From NCBI GenBank assembly GCA_902799905.1, contig CADCCB010000004.1:45821-109820 (forward strand): a stretch of 64,000 bases of DNA, given 5' to 3'. A model generated the notes under the pieces. That model was not told the origin of the DNA and ran no database searches. It saw only the letters and a program-made list of their open reading frames with translations. The translations under genes were made by a program, and so were the position numbers. Positions 1 to 10,949 of the stretch are shown one piece after another. The stretch is from an uncultured Prevotellaceae bacterium (lineage in GTDB: Bacteria > Bacteroidota > Bacteroidia > Bacteroidales > Bacteroidaceae). How positions within the stretch are numbered: the stretch's first letter is position 1; every line of letters starts with the position of its first letter.

Positions 1-161
1 TGGACAACTATGCCGAGGAGCAGTTGAAGAAGCGCGAGAACATCGACAGTTTCGTTGACCGTGCCGTGGATATGAAGTTGACACAGGCCCTGAAGGGCAT
101 CGTGAAACTCGTAGAGAAAGAGGTAACCCTCGACGAGTTCAACAAGATGATGCAAGGATAA
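1..161 (+). CDS. tig: Trigger factor, C-terminal end (partial)
   Basis: The open frame from base 3 to the TAA at 159-161 encodes about 52 residues ending TLDEFNKMMQG. The charged, helix-rich text (EEQLKKRENIDSFVDRAVDMK, split here as one stretch of helix) resembles the C-terminal chaperone arm of trigger factor, the ribosome-bound folding chaperone and prolyl isomerase. The stronger argument is context: tig-clpP-clpX is a conserved gene order. The 5' part lies outside the window, so the peptidyl-prolyl isomerase domain cannot be checked. Confidence 0.7.
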   Translation, partial: DNYAEEQLKKRENIDSFVDRAVDMKLTQALKGIVKLVEKEVTLDEFNKMMQG

Positions 162-169
162 GGGCGGTT

Positions 170-228
170 GGCAGTTGGCTATTGGCTAACGGCTAAATGC
201 TAAAGGCTAAGGGCGAATTATAATTCTT
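170..228. repeat. Period-7 GCTAAnn-type intergenic repeat
   Basis: Between tig and clpP there is a run of about five imperfect heptamers of the form GCTATTG, GCTAACG, GCTAAAT, GCTAAAG, GCTAAGG. The same words recur at 48361-48432 between gcvH and gcvPA and, as remnants, at 49741-49775. It is not a coding region and has no terminator shape. Confidence 0.7.
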
Positions 229-251
229 TAACCAAAAAAACAGTCGGGATG

Positions 252-283
252 TTTGTGCATCTCGACTTTTTTGTGTAATTTTG
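252..283 (+). promoter_or_regulatory. Bacteroidetes-type promoter of clpP
   Basis: A -33 box TTTG (252-255) and a -7 box TAATTTTG (276-283) are separated by 20 bases, the expected Bacteroidetes spacing. Transcription would start near 288. This decides the clpP start: the TTG at 281 lies inside the -7 box, so the ATG at 350 is used. Confidence 0.7.
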
Positions 284-349
284 TATCTAGAAAGCGAGAG
301 GGAGCCCCCGCTATCCTCTTGCGGACACTATAAAAAACTAACGAAAGTT

Positions 350-1021
350 ATGAACGATTTTAGAAAATATGCAACCCAGCATCTCGGCATGAACGGCCAG
401 GTGCTTGACGATGTGATGCGCTCGGCAGAGGCCCAGGCACAGTACTTGAATCCCTATATTCTTGAGGAGCGTCAGTTGAACGTCACCCAGATGGATGTGT
501 TCAGCCGACTGATGATGGACCGCATCATCTTCCTCGGCACACAGATAGACGACTACACAGCCAACACGCTGCAGGCTCAGTTGCTCTATCTCGACTCCGT
601 CGATCCTGGCAAGGATATCAGTATCTATATCAACTCGCCTGGCGGCAGCGTCTATGCAGGACTGGGTATCTATGACACCATGCAGTTCATCTCGAGCGAC
701 GTGGCTACCATCTGCACAGGTATGGCCGCCTCGATGGCCGCCGTTCTGCTCGTGGCCGGGCAGGAGGGCAAGCGCTCGGCGCTGACCCACAGTCGCGTGA
801 TGATCCACCAGCCTCTGGGCGGCGTGCAGGGACAGGCCAGCGACATCGAGATTGAGGCACGCGAGATACAGAAACTGAAGAAGGAACTCTACACCATCAT
901 CGCCGACCACTCGCACACCGACTACGAAAAGGTGTGGAACGACTCTGACCGCAACTACTGGATGACAGCAGAGGAGGCCAAGGCGTATGGAATGATTGAT
1001 CAGGTGCTGACTAAAAAATGA
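350..1021 (+). CDS. clpP: ATP-dependent Clp protease proteolytic subunit ClpP
   Basis: Serine protease that forms the tetradecameric barrel of ClpXP in the cytoplasm and degrades unfolded or tagged proteins delivered by ClpX. The 223-residue product has the ClpP fold with catalytic Ser128 (GMAASMAA), His153 (RVMIHQP) and Asp200 (SDRNYWM), plus the oligomer-forming SPGGSVYAGLGIYD segment near residues 96-109. Length is usual for the family. I chose ATG 350 because the promoter -7 box covers the upstream TTG at 281. It lies between tig and clpX, the classic order, 135 bases before clpX. Confidence 0.96.
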   Translation: MNDFRKYATQHLGMNGQVLDDVMRSAEAQAQYLNPYILEERQLNVTQMDVFSRLMMDRIIFLGTQIDDYTANTLQAQLLYLDSVDPGKDISIYINSPGGSVYAGLGIYDTMQFISSDVATICTGMAASMAAVLLVAGQEGKRSALTHSRVMIHQPLGGVQGQASDIEIEAREIQKLKKELYTIIADHSHTDYEKVWNDSDRNYWMTAEEAKAYGMIDQVLTKK

Positions 1022-1150
1022 ATTAAGAGTTAAGAATTGAGAGTGGTTGCCTATGGCAATTAAGAGTTAAGAATTAATTCTAAATTTATAATTCATAATC
1101 GCAGCGAAGCGAGAATAACTCTAAACTCTGAATTCTAAATTCTAAATTTC
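1022..1150. repeat. AT-rich period-7 repeat between clpP and clpX
   Basis: The gap holds repeated TTAAGAG/TTAAGAA heptamers (1022-1075) and TCTAAAT heptamers (1130-1149), with a short GC hairpin-like island CGCAGCGAAGCGAG near 1100. No gene and no clear terminator are seen. The same class of low-complexity text occurs at several other places in the window. Confidence 0.65.
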
Positions 1151-1156
1151 TGGAGA

Positions 1157-2371
1157 ATGAAGAAACAATGTAATTTCTGCGGACGCTCTGAGCGAGAGGT
1201 GAAACTCCTGATAACAGGAATCAACGGCTATATCTGTGAAGATTGTGCCAAACAGGCCTATCAGATCGTGAAAGAGTCGGGGCTGGAGAATAATCAGGCA
1301 CAGAAAGCCTATCAGCCTGGCACCAAGGTGCCCAAGCCGACGGAGATCAAGGACTATCTCGACCAGTATGTCATTGGACAGGACGAGGCCAAGCGCTTCC
1401 TCTCCGTGGCTGTCTATAACCATTACAAACGACTGCAGCAGCCCGCCAGCGAGAGCGACGGCGTGGAGATCGAGAAGTCGAACATCATCATGGTGGGCTC
1501 GACAGGCACGGGCAAAACCCTGCTGGCACGCACTATAGCCAAACTGCTGGATGTGCCCTTCACCATCGTCGATGCCACGGTGTTCACCGAGGCCGGCTAT
1601 GTGGGAGAGGACGTGGAGAGCATCCTCAGCCGACTGCTGCAGGTGGCCGATTATAAGGTGGAAGCCGCTCAGCGTGGTATCGTGTTCATCGACGAGATAG
1701 ACAAGATTGCCCGCAAGGGCGACAACCCTTCGATAACACGCGATGTCAGTGGCGAGGGCGTTCAGCAAGGACTCCTGAAACTGCTGGAGGGCACCATCGT
1801 CAACGTGCCGCCACAGGGTGGGCGTAAGCATCCTGACCAGGAGTACATCCATGTCGATACGCGCAACATCCTGTTCATCTGCGGCGGAGCCTTCGACGGC
1901 ATCGAACGCAAGATAGCCCAACGCATGAACACCCATACCGTGGGCTACAACTCCGTGCAGAATGTGCGGAAGATAGACAAGAATGACCTGATGAAGTATG
2001 TCCTGCCACAGGACTTGAAGTCGTTTGGGCTCATTCCTGAGATTATCGGCCGACTGCCAGTGCTCACCTATCTGAACCCGCTCGACCGGCAGGCCCTGGA
2101 GCGCATACTGGTGGAGCCGAAGAACTCGATAGTGCGCCAATACATCAAACTGTTTGAGATGGACGGCGTGAAACTGTCGTTTACTAAAGATGCCCTCGAG
2201 GCCATCGTTGACAAGGCCGTGGAGTATAAACTCGGAGCCCGTGGACTGCGCTCCATCGTGGAAGCAGTAATGATGGATGCCATGTTCGAGGTGCCTTCGA
2301 AGAAAATAAATGAGTTTGAAGTGACAGGCGACTATGTGCGACAGCAGTTGGATAAGTCGCATCTGCAATAG
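1157..2371 (+). CDS. clpX: ClpX, AAA+ unfoldase of ClpXP
   Basis: ATP-driven unfoldase that recognises substrates and threads them into ClpP. The 404-residue protein starts with the four-cysteine zinc-binding domain (Cys5, Cys8, Cys27, Cys30), followed by the AAA+ module with Walker A GSTGTGKT at 114-121, Walker B VFIDEID near 176-182 and the pore loop region GYVGEDVES near 148-155. The C-terminal small domain contains the LGARGLRSI sensor-2 motif. Start ATG 1157 has a purine-rich TGGAGA before it. It follows clpP in the same direction and precedes recQ by 13 bases. Confidence 0.97.
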   Translation: MKKQCNFCGRSEREVKLLITGINGYICEDCAKQAYQIVKESGLENNQAQKAYQPGTKVPKPTEIKDYLDQYVIGQDEAKRFLSVAVYNHYKRLQQPASESDGVEIEKSNIIMVGSTGTGKTLLARTIAKLLDVPFTIVDATVFTEAGYVGEDVESILSRLLQVADYKVEAAQRGIVFIDEIDKIARKGDNPSITRDVSGEGVQQGLLKLLEGTIVNVPPQGGRKHPDQEYIHVDTRNILFICGGAFDGIERKIAQRMNTHTVGYNSVQNVRKIDKNDLMKYVLPQDLKSFGLIPEIIGRLPVLTYLNPLDRQALERILVEPKNSIVRQYIKLFEMDGVKLSFTKDALEAIVDKAVEYKLGARGLRSIVEAVMMDAMFEVPSKKINEFEVTGDYVRQQLDKSHLQ

Positions 2372-2384
2372 ATAATACAAGCCT

Positions 2385-4568
2385 ATGACCGACAAGAAGA
2401 ATCTGACGGAAGCCTTGAAGAAATACTTCGGCTTCGACACTTTCAAGGGTGACCAGGAGGCCATCATCGAGAACGTACTGGAAGGGCGCAACACCTTTGT
2501 GCTAATGCCTACAGGCGGTGGCAAGTCGCTATGCTATCAGTTGCCGTCGCTGCTGATGGATGGAGTGGCTATCGTCATCTCGCCGTTGATAGCGCTGATG
2601 AAGAACCAGGTGGACTTCATCAGTCATCTTAGTGAGCATGAAGGGACGGCCCACTTCCTGAACTCGTCGCTTAACAAGGCAGCCATCGACCAGGTGAAGA
2701 CCGATATCAAGGCAGGTACAACCAAACTGCTCTATGTAGCCCCAGAGTCGCTGACAAAGGAGGATAACGTGGAGTTCCTGAAGACCTGCAAGATATCCTT
2801 CTATGCCATCGATGAGGCGCATTGCATATCTGAATGGGGACACGACTTCCGTCCTGAGTACCGTCGCATCCGTCCGATTATCAACGAGATAGGTAATGCT
2901 CCCGTCATTGCCCTGACGGCTACAGCCACAGACAAGGTGCGTACTGATATCAAGAAGAATCTGGGTATTCTCGATGCCGACGAGTTCAAGAGTTCGTTCA
3001 ACCGGCCGAATCTCTACTATGAGGTCCGTCAGAAAACCAAGGAAATCGACAAGGATATCGTGCGCTTCATCAAGCAACACCCAGGCAAGAGCGGCATCAT
3101 CTACTGTCTCTCACGAAAGAAGGTGGAGGACCTGGCTGAAGTGTTGCGTGCCAACGACATTAAGGCCCAATGCTATCATGCCGGCCTTGACTCTGTCACA
3201 CGGTCGCAGACACAGGACGACTTCCTCATGGAGCGCATCGATGTGATTGTGGCTACCATCGCCTTCGGCATGGGTATTGACAAGCCCGACGTGCGCTTCG
3301 TCATCCACTACGACATACCAAAGTCGTTGGAGGGCTACTATCAGGAGACTGGACGTGCAGGACGAGACGGAGGCGAGGGCCTCTGCATCGCCTTCTACAG
3401 TTATAAGGACTTGCAGAAACTGGACAAGTTCATGGAGGGTAAGCCTGTGGCTGAACAGGACATTGGACGGCAGTTGTTGCAGGAAACGGCAGCCTATGCC
3501 GAGACATCGGTGTGCCGTCGTAAGATGCTGCTCCATTACTTCGGCGAGGAGTATGACAAGGACAACTGTGGCAACTGCGACAACTGTCTGCATCCTGGCA
3601 CGAAGATCGAGGCGAAGAACCAGTTGGTGATCGCCCTCAATGCCATCCTCGCCATCAAGGAAAACTTCCGTACCGACTATGTCATCGACTTCATCATGGG
3701 GCGTGACACCGATGAGATACTGGCTCATAAGCATCAGGAACTGGATGCCTTCGGCTCTGGGGAGGACGAGGATCCCAAGATTTGGAACCCCATCATCCGA
3801 CAGGCACTCATTGCCGGCTACCTGAAGAAAGAGGTGGAGAACTATGGTCTGCTGAAAGTCACCGCTGCTGGCAAGAAGTTCATCAAGAAACCTTGTTCGT
3901 TTATGGTTGTCCAAGACCATGAGTTCAATGACGATGACGATCCGACGACGGCCGAGGGAGGAACCAGTGCGCTGGATCCCACGCTGTCGGCCATGCTCCA
4001 CGACTTGCGCAAGAAGTGGTCGCGTAAATTGGAGCGTCCGCCTTATGTCATCTTCCAGGATGTATCGCTGGAGCAGATGGCTACCGAATATCCCGTGACA
4101 TTGGAGGAACTGAAGAATATTCAGGGCGTGGGCGACGGTAAGACACGTCAGCCTTATGCCAAGGAGTTCGTCGATCTGATCAAGCGCTACTGTGAGGAGA
4201 ATGAGATAGAGCGTCAGGCTGACCTGCGTGTACGCACCAAGCCCAAGGACTCGATGCGCAAGTTGAAGATCCTGCAGAATATCGACCGTCGCATAGCCCT
4301 TGACGATATTGCCAACGCCCTGGGTATAGACTTTGGGGAACTGTTGGATGAACTGGAGGGCATCGTGCTCTATAGCGGTAACAAGATCAACATCGACTAT
4401 TTCCTCAACGAGATAATGGATCCTGACGATGTTGCTGACATGTGCGACTTCTTTGCCGAACAGGAGACAGATGACTTGGAGGCAGCCTATGAGGAGTTCG
4501 GTTCCGACTTCTCGGAAGACGAGATCCGGTTAGTCCGCATCAAGTTCATCTCAGATATGGCGAACTAG
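2385..4568 (+). CDS. recQ: ATP-dependent DNA helicase RecQ
   Basis: 3'-5' DNA helicase of recombination and replication-fork repair. The 727-residue product shows the superfamily-2 motifs: Walker A MPTGGGKS near residues 41-48, DEAH box in YAIDEAHCISEWGHDFRP, helicase motif VI in YQETGRAGRDG, and the RecQ zinc-binding cysteines CRRKMLLHYFGE..CGNCDNC. A winged-helix region and an HRDC domain (near 545-610) follow, then an extra acidic C-terminal stretch of about 100 residues common in Bacteroidetes RecQ. It starts 13 bases after clpX and is probably cotranscribed with it. Confidence 0.95.
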   Translation: MTDKKNLTEALKKYFGFDTFKGDQEAIIENVLEGRNTFVLMPTGGGKSLCYQLPSLLMDGVAIVISPLIALMKNQVDFISHLSEHEGTAHFLNSSLNKAAIDQVKTDIKAGTTKLLYVAPESLTKEDNVEFLKTCKISFYAIDEAHCISEWGHDFRPEYRRIRPIINEIGNAPVIALTATATDKVRTDIKKNLGILDADEFKSSFNRPNLYYEVRQKTKEIDKDIVRFIKQHPGKSGIIYCLSRKKVEDLAEVLRANDIKAQCYHAGLDSVTRSQTQDDFLMERIDVIVATIAFGMGIDKPDVRFVIHYDIPKSLEGYYQETGRAGRDGGEGLCIAFYSYKDLQKLDKFMEGKPVAEQDIGRQLLQETAAYAETSVCRRKMLLHYFGEEYDKDNCGNCDNCLHPGTKIEAKNQLVIALNAILAIKENFRTDYVIDFIMGRDTDEILAHKHQELDAFGSGEDEDPKIWNPIIRQALIAGYLKKEVENYGLLKVTAAGKKFIKKPCSFMVVQDHEFNDDDDPTTAEGGTSALDPTLSAMLHDLRKKWSRKLERPPYVIFQDVSLEQMATEYPVTLEELKNIQGVGDGKTRQPYAKEFVDLIKRYCEENEIERQADLRVRTKPKDSMRKLKILQNIDRRIALDDIANALGIDFGELLDELEGIVLYSGNKINIDYFLNEIMDPDDVADMCDFFAEQETDDLEAAYEEFGSDFSEDEIRLVRIKFISDMAN

Positions 4569-4601
4569 CATGTTCTGGCGAGTCTCAAATAGTTTTGGGA
4601 A

Positions 4602-6374
4602 ATGAAAAAATATTTACCAATAGCAATCTGGCTTGTGGCACTCCTTGCCACAGCGGGAGCCCTGTTGTATCTGGAGTCTGACTTCCTGTGGAAAGTGCAG
4701 GAGCAGAATCTTTTTCTGAATACATCATTGTTTTTCAACGAACGGATGGTGGTGCCTGGCGGATTCTTGTCGTGGGTAGGCACGTATCTGACGCAGTTTT
4801 TCTACTATCCCTGGCAGGGCGTAATCATGCTCTGTCTGCTATGGCTGCTACTGATGTGGTTGGTGACGCGGGCTTTTCAGTTGCCTGCTCAGTGGTCGGC
4901 TCTGGCATTGGTACCTGTAGGACTGCTGCTGTTGACCATCGTCGACATGGGCTATTGGGTGTATATGCTGAAATTGCAAGGCCATGTGTTCGTTGGCACA
5001 CTGGGTGCGTTGGCTGTCGCTGCATTGCTATGGGCCTATAGGGCATTGACAAGTCGCTATTGTCTGCGTCCGCTGTTGATAGTAGTCACGGCGGTTCTGG
5101 GCTATCCGCTGATGGGTATCTACGGATTGGCTGCAGCGTTGCTCATGGGCATCTGGGCATGGCGGTTGGAGAGTGGGGCACTCTGGAAAAAAGCAGGTTA
5201 TAGTCTGTTGGCTTTGCTTTGTGCTGCTGTCGTACCTCTGATATGCTATCGACTGGTATATTATCAGACCAATTTGGCAAATATCTACTATGCCGAACTG
5301 CCACTGTACTATGTCACGGAAGAGCATCACGGCTATTATTTGCCCTATTATCTGCTGGCAGCCTTCTTCCTGTTGATGACCATACTGCCTGTCAAACCTG
5401 TTAAGCCCATCAAGTCCGTAATCATCCAATCTTTGACCTTGGCAGTACTGATTGTGGGCGTTGTCAACTTCTGGTACAGGGATGAGAACTTCCATCATGA
5501 GTTGACCATGCAGCGTTGCATAGAGCAATGCGACTGGGAGGGCGTGATTGCCGAGGCTGCCCAGCAACAGGATGAGCCAACCCGTGCCGTGGTAATGATG
5601 AGGAACCTGGTTCTGAGCCGGCTGGGACGGCAGGGCGATGAGATGTATCTCTTTGAGAACGGCTCGAAAGCCTATGATGCTCCCTTTGGCATGCGCCTGA
5701 TGCTGGTTGTCGGTCCGCAAATCTATTATCAATATGGAATGTTGAACTATAGTTCGCGTCTGAGTACGGAGATGGGCGTGGAGTTTGGCTGGCGGGTGGA
5801 TAACTTGAAACTGCTGGCAAAGAGTGCCTTGATCTGCGGCGAAGAGCAGCAGGCACGCAAATATTTGAACTTACTAAAGCATACCACCTTCCATGCCGAC
5901 TGGGCTGAGCAGGCAAGGGCATTGCCTGAATTGAAAGATGTCGGTCGGATGATGCACTATGGGAATAAACTAACTAGCGACCAGGGTAATATAGAGAGTT
6001 TCCTGATGAAAAGGCTGGCAGAGAGTATCGATACGACAGATGTCTATTTCCAGGAACAGACGTTGCTGGCATCGCTTTGGACTAAGGATGTCGATCAGTT
6101 CTGGTACCACTTCAACGACTATGTGCGCCTGCATCCTAACGCTCGCATACCTCGTTTCTATCAGGAGGCTGCCTACCTGTACTGTATGATAGAGGGCCGT
6201 CCGACTGACAGGATGCCTTTCGACGAGAGCGTCAAGCAGTCGTTCGAGAATTTTGCGAAGGTTGCCGAACTCTATAACGATGTGGATGTGGAAGTAGCCC
6301 GCAAGGCGCTGCAGGCCTATCGCCATTCGTATTACTATGACTATTATCTGATGAGGCAATTGCCAGAGTATTGA
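4602..6374 (+). CDS. DUF6057-type polytopic membrane protein
   Basis: A 590-residue protein with an N-terminal half of roughly eight to ten hydrophobic segments (for example LPIAIWLVALLATAGALLYL at the start, and GVIMLCLLWLLLMWLV), interrupted by short loops, and a soluble C-terminal half rich in helix that resembles TPR-like helical repeats. This matches what I know as the DUF6057 family, widespread in Bacteroidales and of unknown function. It is followed after 3 bases by the TolB-like lipoprotein, so the two probably work at the cell envelope together. No catalytic motif is visible. Confidence 0.7.
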   Translation: MKKYLPIAIWLVALLATAGALLYLESDFLWKVQEQNLFLNTSLFFNERMVVPGGFLSWVGTYLTQFFYYPWQGVIMLCLLWLLLMWLVTRAFQLPAQWSALALVPVGLLLLTIVDMGYWVYMLKLQGHVFVGTLGALAVAALLWAYRALTSRYCLRPLLIVVTAVLGYPLMGIYGLAAALLMGIWAWRLESGALWKKAGYSLLALLCAAVVPLICYRLVYYQTNLANIYYAELPLYYVTEEHHGYYLPYYLLAAFFLLMTILPVKPVKPIKSVIIQSLTLAVLIVGVVNFWYRDENFHHELTMQRCIEQCDWEGVIAEAAQQQDEPTRAVVMMRNLVLSRLGRQGDEMYLFENGSKAYDAPFGMRLMLVVGPQIYYQYGMLNYSSRLSTEMGVEFGWRVDNLKLLAKSALICGEEQQARKYLNLLKHTTFHADWAEQARALPELKDVGRMMHYGNKLTSDQGNIESFLMKRLAESIDTTDVYFQEQTLLASLWTKDVDQFWYHFNDYVRLHPNARIPRFYQEAAYLYCMIEGRPTDRMPFDESVKQSFENFAKVAELYNDVDVEVARKALQAYRHSYYYDYYLMRQLPEY

Positions 6375-6377
6375 TAG

Positions 6378-7880
6378 ATGAAAGATATGAAAAGATTCTT
6401 CTTCCCTTTGTCCCTTTTCGTTTTTTTACTTTTCGCCTGTAGTCCCAGTGTACCTGAAACTTATAGCGAGAGTGGGGAACTGCCAAAGATTTATCCTGAC
6501 TATGTGGATGTGACCATCCCCGTGAACATAGCACCGCTGACCTTTGAACTGGATGATGACGAGGCCGACGGGATGATTGCCCGCTACCAGGCAGGTGACG
6601 TGGAGGTGGTCTGTGAGGACAAAATGCAGCCTTCAATGGAACAGTGGCATGAGTTGACGGCACAGGGGGGCGACATCAACGTAGATGTGTTTGTAAAGTA
6701 TGGAGAGCAGTGGACTCACCATAAGCCCTTTGCCATCCATCTGACGGAAGACAGTATAGATTCGTATTTGTCGTACAGACTGATTCCTGCTTCTTTTGTG
6801 AGTTATGAGGCTTTGACCATCAGCCAGCGTTGTCTGGAGAACTATGACGAGAGCGTTATTTATGATAATATGCTTTGTGGCTTTGAGGTGGAAGGGCAGT
6901 GTATAAACTGCCATAACTATCAGCAATGGAATCCTGAAAGGATGCAGTTCCACGCCCGTCAGAAGGACGGTGGCACCATCATTGCATACGACGGACAGAT
7001 AAAGAAGGTGAACATGCGCAACGACTCCATCCTCTCGGCTGGCGTCTATCCTGCCTGGCATCCTTGGCTGAAACTAATCGTCTATTCTACAGACAAGACC
7101 TTTCAGAATTTCCATACCACCAATCCCAATAAGATTGAGGTGTACGATTTGGCCAGCGATATCATCGCCTACGATATTGACAGGGGTGAGGTGACTAATC
7201 TGGAGAACGACACCACCGAGTTTGAGGTCTTTCCTGCATGGGCGCCCGATGGTCGTACGCTATACTACTGCAGTGCCCACTACGAACGGAAAAACTACAA
7301 CTTGTCGAAAAATACGGAGTTGTTGAGTCGCTGTGAGGAGTTGAAATACAATATCTATAAAAAAAGTTTTGACCCAGAAACCAAACAGTTTGGGGAACAT
7401 GAATTGGTGTTCAACGCCGACACGCTGGGAATGAGTGCCGTGTTGCCGCGCATCTCGCCCGATGGTCGCTGGATGGTCTTTACAATGTCTGGCTTTGGCT
7501 ACTTCCATATCTGGCATCATGATGCCGATTTATGGCTGTTGGACCTGCAGACGGGAGAGGCGAAACCATTGGCTATGGTGAATAGCAATGATACGGAGAG
7601 TTATCATACCTGGTCGAGCAGTGGGCGATGGCTAGTGTTCGGCAGTCGCAGGGACGACGGCACCTTCACCAGACCTTTCTTTGCCCATGTGGATAAGGAT
7701 GGTAAATGGGGAAAGCCCTTTGAACTGCCACAGAAGGATCCGGACTACAACCGACAACTCCTGCGTAGTTATAATATCCCAGAGTTTATGCGAGGACCTG
7801 TGACGATTGCTCCACAAACCTTTGCCGACATATTGAAAGGTGAGGGGGAACCAGTCGAATACGTGAAACAACTGAGGTGA
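6378..7880 (+). CDS. TolB/PD40-like lipoprotein with a heme-c motif
   Basis: A 500-residue exported lipoprotein: hydrophobic signal with lipobox LFAC (Cys21), then a region of about 150 residues, a CINCH motif at 175-179 (the CxxCH signature for covalent heme c attachment), and several PD40/TolB-like propeller repeats with signatures such as YPAWHPWLKLIVYSTD, FPAWAPDGRTLYYCSA and LPRISPDGRWMVFT. Such cytochrome-propeller proteins are known in Bacteroidetes but their role is not established. An alternative start is Met4 at 6387. It is 3 bases downstream of the DUF6057 gene. Confidence 0.75.
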   Translation: MKDMKRFFFPLSLFVFLLFACSPSVPETYSESGELPKIYPDYVDVTIPVNIAPLTFELDDDEADGMIARYQAGDVEVVCEDKMQPSMEQWHELTAQGGDINVDVFVKYGEQWTHHKPFAIHLTEDSIDSYLSYRLIPASFVSYEALTISQRCLENYDESVIYDNMLCGFEVEGQCINCHNYQQWNPERMQFHARQKDGGTIIAYDGQIKKVNMRNDSILSAGVYPAWHPWLKLIVYSTDKTFQNFHTTNPNKIEVYDLASDIIAYDIDRGEVTNLENDTTEFEVFPAWAPDGRTLYYCSAHYERKNYNLSKNTELLSRCEELKYNIYKKSFDPETKQFGEHELVFNADTLGMSAVLPRISPDGRWMVFTMSGFGYFHIWHHDADLWLLDLQTGEAKPLAMVNSNDTESYHTWSSSGRWLVFGSRRDDGTFTRPFFAHVDKDGKWGKPFELPQKDPDYNRQLLRSYNIPEFMRGPVTIAPQTFADILKGEGEPVEYVKQLR

Positions 7881-7966
7881 CTCAGGATAATAAAGCGGAT
7901 GGGTTAAATCGTATTAATATTGTAAGAAAAAGGTTGTAAGATAGTCGGCATATCGGAAAAAATGAG

Positions 7967-7974
7967 TATCTTTG
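7967..7974 (+). promoter_or_regulatory. guaB promoter -7 box
   Basis: TATCTTTG fits the Bacteroidetes -7 consensus TAnnTTTG, 29 bases before the guaB ATG. No convincing TTG is seen at the expected -33 distance. The 5' leader would be about 25 nt. Confidence 0.55.
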
Positions 7975-7991
7975 CACGCAATAAAATTTAA

Positions 7992-9485
<1,494 letters not shown>

Positions 9486-9489
9486 GCAG

Positions 9490-10932
9490 ATGAGAATAAT
9501 GATGTTTTGCGCGGCATTGCTGACAAGTGCTGCCGCTAGTGCACAATCCGATCCTGTCATCATGACTGTGAATGGTGAGCCGGTGCTGAAGTCGGAGTTC
9601 GAGTATTCGTATAACAAGAATAACTCGGAGGGCGTGATAGACAAGAAAACGGTGAAGGAGTACGTTGACCTCTTTGTCAACTATAAGTTGAAGGTGGCTG
9701 CTGCACTTGATGCTAAATACGACACTCTACAGTCGTTCAAGGATGAGTTCGCCATGTATCGTGACCAGCAGGTCAAGCCTATGCTCGTGACTAATGAGGA
9801 TGTGGAGGCTGAGGCTCGGAAGATATATGATCAGACGGTGGAACAGATTGGACCGGACGGACTGATTCAGACGGCTCACATACTGATTCGTGCTAATCAG
9901 CAGGCTACACAGGCAGAGTGGGATGCTGCCAAGGTGCGCATAGACTCTGTATATAAGGCATTGAAGGCAGGTGCTGACTTTGCAGAGTTGGCTACTAAAG
10001 TGTCGCAGGACCCAGGTTCTGCCCGTCAGGGAGGGCTGTTGCCTTTCTTACAGCGTGGCCAGTTGGTGAAGGAGTATGAAGATGCTGCCTTCGCCCTGAA
10101 ACCGGGAGAGATGTCTGGTGTCGTTCAGTCGCCTTATGGCTATCATATCATCCTGATGAAGGAGCGTAAGATGCTGGAGCCCTTTGAGTTTCATCATGAT
10201 GCCATCCTCCGTTTCATCGAACAGCAGAATATGCGTGAACAGATTGCTGACCAGAAGGTGAAAAAACTGGTAGAGCAGTCTAACGGTTCACTGACGGAAT
10301 CCCGTCTGATGGAACAGAAGGCCGATGAACTGTCGAGCAACGACCTTGAATTAAAATATCTCATCCGTGAGTACCATGATGGTTTGTTGCTTTATGAGAT
10401 CAGTAACCGCCTAGTGTGGGATAAGGCATCAAAGGATGAGGCAGGATTGGCAAATTTCTTCAAGAAGAACAAGAAGAAGTATGCTTGGGATGAGCCTCGT
10501 TTTAAAGGTATGGCTTATCATGTGAAGGAGCAAGGACAAGTGAAGGCTGTGGCTAACTGTGTCAAGAAACTCTCGTTTGACAAGTGGGCTGAGGCTCTGC
10601 GCACGACATTCAATGGCGATTCTATCATCCGAATCCGTGTTGAGAAGGGCATCTTCAAGAAGGGTGACAATGCTGTGATTGACAGCATCATTTTCAAGAA
10701 AGATACCACGGTGAACCATTTGAGAGATTATCCAATAGATGCTGCCTATGGCAAACTGCTGAAGAAAGGGCCGGAGGACTATACAGATGTGCGTGCCTTG
10801 GTGGTGGCTGACTATCAGGAGCAATTGGAGAAAGAGTGGGTGGCCGATCTGCGTCGCAAGTATACCTGGGAAGTTGATGAGGAGGTGCTGAAAACTGTCA
10901 GTGAAGGCTCTTCAAATCCCAATGGCAAATGA
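9490..10932 (+). CDS. Periplasmic peptidyl-prolyl isomerase (rotamase/SurA-like)
   Basis: A 480-residue exported foldase. After a signal peptide ending ASAQ, there is an N-terminal chaperone-like region and a parvulin (rotamase) domain around residues 120-225, recognisable from the TAHILIRA start, the SQDPGSARQGGLLPFLQRGQ core and the SPYGYHIILMKER end. A divergent second half lacks a clear second parvulin core. Parvulins catalyse proline cis-trans isomerisation and assist outer-membrane protein folding. ATG 9490 is preferred over an in-frame ATG at 9433 that lies inside guaB, since only the former starts with a proper signal peptide. It is followed immediately by a second isomerase. Confidence 0.85.
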   Translation: MRIMMFCAALLTSAAASAQSDPVIMTVNGEPVLKSEFEYSYNKNNSEGVIDKKTVKEYVDLFVNYKLKVAAALDAKYDTLQSFKDEFAMYRDQQVKPMLVTNEDVEAEARKIYDQTVEQIGPDGLIQTAHILIRANQQATQAEWDAAKVRIDSVYKALKAGADFAELATKVSQDPGSARQGGLLPFLQRGQLVKEYEDAAFALKPGEMSGVVQSPYGYHIILMKERKMLEPFEFHHDAILRFIEQQNMREQIADQKVKKLVEQSNGSLTESRLMEQKADELSSNDLELKYLIREYHDGLLLYEISNRLVWDKASKDEAGLANFFKKNKKKYAWDEPRFKGMAYHVKEQGQVKAVANCVKKLSFDKWAEALRTTFNGDSIIRIRVEKGIFKKGDNAVIDSIIFKKDTTVNHLRDYPIDAAYGKLLKKGPEDYTDVRALVVADYQEQLEKEWVADLRRKYTWEVDEEVLKTVSEGSSNPNGK

Positions 10933-10949
10933 TAATGAAAGATGATAAA

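Noticed and set aside
281-349. Longer ClpP starting at TTG 281
   Set aside because: The TTG lies within the promoter -7 box, so it is not transcribed.
1142-2524. 460-residue open frame opposite clpX
   Set aside because: It is a shadow of the strongly biased clpX codons and shows no recognisable domain.
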